A stretch of DNA of 8,274 bases from Deltaproteobacteria bacterium (GTDB lineage: Bacteria; Desulfobacterota; Desulfobacteria; Desulfobacterales; ETH-SRB1), in assembly GCA_019314185.1 (NCBI GenBank), contig JAFCZU010000255.1, positions 1-8,274 on the forward strand, given 5' to 3'. Positions 5,455-8,274 of this stretch are shown here, one piece after another; position 1 is the stretch's first letter; the number at the start of each line of letters is the position of its first letter. The translations under genes and the position numbers were made by a program. The notes beneath the pieces are model-generated. The model was not told the DNA's origin. It worked only from the letters and a program-made list of their open reading frames with translations, and did no database searches.

Positions 5455-5758
5455 TATTGCCATCCTGATTTTTCTTAAGCCGAATTATCACTTCATCTTT
5501 ACCAATCATTCCCAATTCCTTTCTTACCACATTTTCAACATATTTGGGATCATTTTTCAATCTGTCTATTTCACGAGACAGGAAAAGGTTCTCCCCTGTA
5601 AGACTCGCGTTTTTTTCAATCAATCTACCCTTCTCCTTTTTTAACCGACTATAATCAACAAACCCGTAATCGCTAAATATAATAATTAGGCCCAGACAAA
5701 ATAGAGCCAGTATTATTAGAGATAATATGATATTTTGTTTTGTGGTCACTTTTTGCAT
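5444..5758 (-). CDS. ftsB: FtsB/DivIC-like septum formation initiator
   Basis: This 104-residue bitopic protein matches the FtsB/DivIC family (septum formation initiator). It has a short cytoplasmic N terminus, one membrane helix (about 9-28), a coiled coil (about 36-69, LKKEKGRLIEKNASLTGENLFLSREIDRLK), and the family's closing motif NDPKYVENVVRKELGMIGKDEVI (69-91). Such proteins form a complex with FtsL and FtsQ that activates septal peptidoglycan synthesis. Length is typical (E. coli FtsB is 103). The start at 5758 lies inside the last codons of murJ (13-base overlap), with AAGGA close upstream; the downstream TPR gene overlaps its end, so the three are likely one transcript. FtsB and DivIC cannot be told apart by sequence alone, so the symbol is by family. 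Confidence 0.85.
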   Translation of the reverse strand: MQKVTTKQNIILSLIILALFCLGLIIIFSDYGFVDYSRLKKEKGRLIEKNASLTGENLFLSREIDRLKNDPKYVENVVRKELGMIGKDEVIIRLKKNQDGNNDK

Positions 5759-7314
5759 ATTCCTTTTATAATCACAGCCTTAACTTTTTCCAGCTCAGGG
5801 CTTTTAATTAAAAAAGAAAAAGAACCGTACAGAAGAATACCAATTATAATGCTTACCATAATTCCGAAGAAAAGACCGGATAAAGATCCATTTTCTGACG
5901 GAATAATTAACGAAGCAACACCTGATACAATTACCCCCATTATTGCGGAACATAAGACGGTTTTGCAAGCTGATTTCATAATGTTTCTCATTCCGAGGTA
6001 ACCAAGCTTTATTTTTAATGCCCGTATAAGAAGTCCAAGGTTCAGCATTGAAGCAAGCGAAGTGGAAAGGGCAAGACCGCCGTGTGCAAGAGGCCCCATA
6101 AGAATGAGCCCCAGCAGTATATTGACGCTGATTGATATTACGGCGATTTTCACAGGAGTCTTTGTGTCCTGCAGAGCATAAAATGTAGAAATAACTATCC
6201 TCACACCTGAAAATGCCCATAAACCTGTAGCATAATATAAAAGCGCGGATGCAGTCAATCGTACTGTTTCAGCGTCAAATGCCCCTCTTTTAAATAAAAG
6301 GGCAACAATAGGTTCTCTTAAAACAATAAGACCTGCCATGGCTGGAACGGTAATAAAAAGAACCAGTTTCATTGCATGTCCAAAAGTATCCTTGACTCCT
6401 TCAAGATCATTTATCGCCGCCTGTCTCGACAGGCTTGGCAAAACAGCGGTTGCAATAGCTATGGCAAAAATACCGAGAGGGAACTGCACAAGCCTGTCAG
6501 CATAATATAGATATGAAATACTTCCTTCCCGCAGTAAAGAAGCAAGAAGGGTTCCGACCAGGATATTAATCTGATAAACCGCTGCTCCGAATACGGTTGG
6601 AAGCATTAATATACCTATCTTTTTCAGCCCGGGATGATAAACTTTAGTTTTTTGCCAGAAATAGAATCCTTTTTTCATTAGAAACGGCATCTGAAGCGCA
6701 AGTTGGAGAACACCTCCTATTAAAACACCTATAGCGAGGCCTGTCACAGGATCAGCCATATACGGCGAAATAAGAAAAACAGAGCATATCATAGCGAGGT
6801 TCAACAGGACAGGCGCAAAGGCAGGCGCTGCAAAATGCCCAAGAGCGTTAAGAATGCCCATGCAAAGCGCCACAAGACATATAAAGAAAATATAAGGAAA
6901 TATTATTCGTGTCAGGGTAATTGTTAATGAGAGCTTTTCGGGCGAATCTACAAATCCCGGCGCTATGATACGCACGATAAGCGGAGCAAGCAATATACCG
7001 GCAATGGTCACAAAAACAAGCAAAACAGAAAGACACCTTATCGCAGACCTTGCCAGGCTGAAAGCATCTGCTTTCCCTTTGTTTGCAAGATATTCGGTAA
7101 ATACAGGAATAAATGCAATGCTTAATGACCCTTCAGCAAAAAGCCTTCTTAACAGGTTTGGGATTCTAAAAGCCACAAAAAAGGCATCTGCGGCAAGCCC
7201 TGCTCCGAAAAACCAGGCAATAACAACATCTCTGATAAAGCCAAAAATACGGCTTATTAAAGTTGCTGCACCAACAACACCTGCGGCTTTTGTAACGCGG
7301 ACATTTTCAGACAT
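5746..7314 (-). CDS. murJ: Lipid II flippase MurJ (MviN)
   Basis: A 522-residue polytopic membrane protein of the MOP superfamily that moves lipid II across the inner membrane for peptidoglycan synthesis. E. coli MurJ is 511 residues. The conserved N-terminal signature is intact: TLISRIFGFIRD, FGAGLAADAFFVAFRIPNLLRR and LFAEGSLSIAFIPVF. The functionally important charges of E. coli MurJ (R18, R24, D39, R52, R270) line up with R22, R28, D43, R56 and R274 (YYADRLVQFP) at a constant offset of four. Hydrophobic segments through to about residue 510 fit the usual 14 helices. The start at 7314 gives the normal family N terminus, although no strong ribosome binding site is visible. It is the first gene of a minus-strand run and overlaps the ftsB-like gene. 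Confidence 0.97.
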   Translation of the reverse strand: MSENVRVTKAAGVVGAATLISRIFGFIRDVVIAWFFGAGLAADAFFVAFRIPNLLRRLFAEGSLSIAFIPVFTEYLANKGKADAFSLARSAIRCLSVLLVFVTIAGILLAPLIVRIIAPGFVDSPEKLSLTITLTRIIFPYIFFICLVALCMGILNALGHFAAPAFAPVLLNLAMICSVFLISPYMADPVTGLAIGVLIGGVLQLALQMPFLMKKGFYFWQKTKVYHPGLKKIGILMLPTVFGAAVYQINILVGTLLASLLREGSISYLYYADRLVQFPLGIFAIAIATAVLPSLSRQAAINDLEGVKDTFGHAMKLVLFITVPAMAGLIVLREPIVALLFKRGAFDAETVRLTASALLYYATGLWAFSGVRIVISTFYALQDTKTPVKIAVISISVNILLGLILMGPLAHGGLALSTSLASMLNLGLLIRALKIKLGYLGMRNIMKSACKTVLCSAIMGVIVSGVASLIIPSENGSLSGLFFGIMVSIIIGILLYGSFSFLIKSPELEKVKAVIIKGICKK

Positions 7315-7381
7315 AAAACAGGATATCCGTACAGGTTCAATGAGATCTTAGCAAAAAATGCTATGGAACCAGTATGTAATA

Positions 7382-7396
7382 GAATTATATAATATT
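7382..7396. promoter_or_regulatory. TATATAAT-type -10 candidate(s) between murJ and the IS110 stub
   Basis: The segment contains TATAAT on the plus strand and, because it is nearly palindromic, also on the minus strand, about 75 bp upstream of murJ. Neither direction has a good -35 at 17 bp. It could serve murJ, the IS110 leader, or neither. Confidence 0.25.
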
Positions 7397-7422
7397 AACA
7401 TTTTGGATTTAGGAGATATCAA

Positions 7423-7467
7423 ATGGAAATATACGCTGGAATCGATTTGCATTCAAGTAATAATTGA
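7423..7467 (+). pseudogene. IS110-family transposase, first 14 codons only
   Basis: AGGAGAT (7411-7417) lies five bases before ATG 7423. The frame reads MEIYAGIDLHSSNN and then TGA. The 'YxGIDLHS' start, with the first acidic residue of the DEDD catalytic set in 'GID', is characteristic of IS110-family transposases. The TGA is supplied by the first bases of the repeat element at 7464-7646. I do not find the rest of the transposase on the other side of that repeat, so the gene has been both interrupted and deleted. The upstream stretch to about 7320 may be the element's leader; its end is not recognisable. Confidence 0.65.
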
Positions 7468-7646
7468 GGAGCTTGTAAAAAGTCGGAAAATACCGTTTTT
7501 CGTCATTCCGACCTGCCTGTGCGTCGTACGCAGACACGCGAAAACCGGGTACGTAGAGCTTTAGCGCTATCCAGTCTTTTCAAGCAATTGCAGAGCATTT
7601 GGACTCCGGTTTTCACCGAAGTGACGACTTTTTACAAGTTCATCAA
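7464..7646. mobile_element. 183-bp MITE-like repeat with 22-bp terminal inverted repeats (copy 2)
   Basis: The left end (7464-7485) begins TTGAGGAGCTTG and continues TAAAAAGTCG. The right end (7625-7646, opposite strand) begins TTGATGAACTTG and continues TAAAAAGTCG, so 20 of 22 positions match and the inner 14 bp match perfectly. The ends are the same as those of the element at 4974-5122. Further in, GGTTTTCACCGAAG and AAAACCGGGTACG-type words suggest further imperfect pairing. There is no convincing ORF. I recall repeats ending in 'TTGATGAAC-TCGTAAAAAGTC' as abundant in deltaproteobacteria. It cuts the IS110 transposase stub at codon 15. Confidence 0.75.
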
Positions 7647-7779
7647 AATTAAGTTTGTTTTGCAGAGCCAGACTGCTTTAACATTCGCCAAGTTTGAGAA
7701 AAACGCAGCATTTACAAATACCGGCTTCCCGGCTTGCAGGTGATGCAGAGACTTTATGGAGTGGAAGTAAAAGGCAGAC
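7647..7779. other. Spacer between MITE copy 2 and the toxin gene
   Basis: No supported gene. A plus-strand frame here (SQTALTFAKFEKNAAF...) ends in TGA at 7741 and matches nothing I know. The stretch has a doubled CGGCTTCCCGGCTT word near 7722-7735. It is the 3' flank of the toxin gene on the minus strand; no clear terminator is visible. Confidence 0.4.
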
Positions 7780-8070
7780 TTAGTGTTGTAGGTACTTTTT
7801 TAAATATCGATAAAAGTTTTCATGAGAACCGAATGTATATAAATAAAGAATAGAATCAATTACTTCGTATGACAACAATATTTGTTGTTTCTTTGACTTG
7901 AATTTATAAACCTGGACACCCTGTAAAGCTTCCACTTTCATGTCTCCAATCGTGGAATCATTAAAAACAGATTTTACAGCTTGATCCAAATCTTTGATTT
8001 GCTGCTTATACAGTTTCTTTTTTTGTTTAGCAAAAACAGGTGATTGAATTATCACCTTAATATCGGTCAT
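7780..8070 (-). CDS. RelE/ParE-family type II toxin
   Basis: A 96-residue basic protein with the family layout: a beta strand at the start (IKVIIQSPVF), a two-helix hairpin rich in lysine (14-36), then GVQVYKFKSKKQQILLSYEV (51-70), and the closing GSHENFYRYLKKYL (81-94). The 'VYKF...QQxLLxY' and 'GxHENFYRxLKK' words are the ones I associate with RelE/ParE toxins paired with ParD-like antitoxins. RelE members cut mRNA on the ribosome and ParE members poison gyrase; the sequence does not decide which applies here. The start codon overlaps the antitoxin stop as ATGA, and GGAGAGGG lies just upstream, so the two are translated together. Repression by the antitoxin or complex at an upstream promoter is expected but lies outside the window. 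Confidence 0.85.
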   Translation of the reverse strand: MTDIKVIIQSPVFAKQKKKLYKQQIKDLDQAVKSVFNDSTIGDMKVEALQGVQVYKFKSKKQQILLSYEVIDSILYLYTFGSHENFYRYLKKYLQH

Positions 8071-8274
8071 TCACCCTCTCCAAATACATATGGTGTTCCT
8101 TGGCCGGCCTTTATTTGTTCTCTTCCTACCAGGATATCTTGAATAAACGGTAACGGAAGCTCTGGATTTTCTTCAATTATTTGACCGATGCTTGCCCAAT
8201 ATTCAATTTGACCGGCAATAGATCGTTTAAATATTTTTGATTTAATTTTGGCTTTTATTACAAGATCATCTGAT
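8067..8274 (-). CDS. ParD-like antitoxin, C-terminal part (runs off the window)
   Basis: In the minus strand a frame runs from the window edge (first whole codon at 8273) to TGA at 8067-8069, 68 residues, overlapping the toxin ATG by two bases. It reads SDDLVIKAKIKSKIFKRSI, GQIEYWASIGQIIEENPELP, FIQDILVGREQ and ends GTPYVFGEGE. The 'RSxxGQIEYWAxIG' core and closing 'PYxFG' are typical of the ParD-like antitoxin family found next to RelE/ParE toxins. Its N terminus is beyond the edge. It should neutralise the toxin directly and act in autoregulation, as for the family; neither is shown here. Confidence 0.8.
   Translation of the reverse strand, partial: SDDLVIKAKIKSKIFKRSIAGQIEYWASIGQIIEENPELPLPFIQDILVGREQIKAGQGTPYVFGEGE

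Noticed and set aside
6965..7351. 128-codon plus-strand ORF over the start of murJ
   Set aside because: It is antisense to the conserved MurJ N terminus and shows no family features of its own.
7519..7743. 74-codon plus-strand ORF across the right end of MITE copy 2
   Set aside because: It spans the repeat terminus and unrelated flank, has no ribosome binding site and matches no family I know.

Overview
The window is AT-rich bacterial chromosome. It has one well-ordered block of minus-strand housekeeping genes (about 3151-7314), with decayed mobile DNA and accessory genes on both sides. The gene order murJ, ftsB-like, TPR protein, lipoprotein, coaBC, together with the style of the dispersed palindromic repeats, suggests a Desulfobacterota (deltaproteobacterial sulfate-reducer-like) genome. 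That placement is inference from recalled gene and repeat style, not from a search.

Left part (1-2516). The window opens inside a TrmO/TsaA-type tRNA methyltransferase gene on the minus strand, with only its first 86 codons present. An intergenic stretch follows, containing a small structured-RNA-like segment (417-475). Next is the 5' part of an insertion sequence on the plus strand; its transposase start is buried in a long hairpin that pairs with its own Shine-Dalgarno. At about 1000 this element is fused head-on to the 5' part of a second, unrelated insertion sequence on the minus strand. The second element carries a zinc-ribbon accessory ORF with an amber codon and 13 codons of a transposase. 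It in turn interrupts the 3' end of a P-loop ATPase gene that also has a frameshift and a TGA, so three damaged genes lie next to each other.

Middle gap (2517-3150). There is no intact gene here. It holds a hairpin that looks like a terminator, a fragment carrying an IS5-type terminal sequence, and a 285-bp palindromic MITE-like element with 24-bp imperfect terminal inverted repeats and a perfect 6-bp direct repeat (AATAAT) at its edges.

Housekeeping block (minus strand, transcribed from 7314 toward 3151). MurJ (lipid II flippase) overlaps an FtsB/DivIC-like division protein, which overlaps a small TPR protein, so these three are probably translationally coupled. A MITE-like repeat lies 2 bp past the TPR stop codon. 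Beyond it are a lipoprotein with a strong ribosome binding site and the bifunctional coenzyme A enzyme CoaBC. The shared theme of the first genes is cell-wall synthesis and division; CoaBC supplies CoA.

Right part (7315-8274). Next to murJ is the first 14 codons of an IS110-type transposase, cut off by a 183-bp MITE of the same family as the one beside the TPR gene. The window ends in a type II toxin-antitoxin pair on the minus strand: a RelE/ParE-like toxin overlapped by the 3' end of a ParD-like antitoxin that runs off the edge. I found no CRISPR array, rRNA, tRNA or convincing new defence system. The most unusual material is the set of nested and collapsed palindromic repeats and the occluded transposase start.
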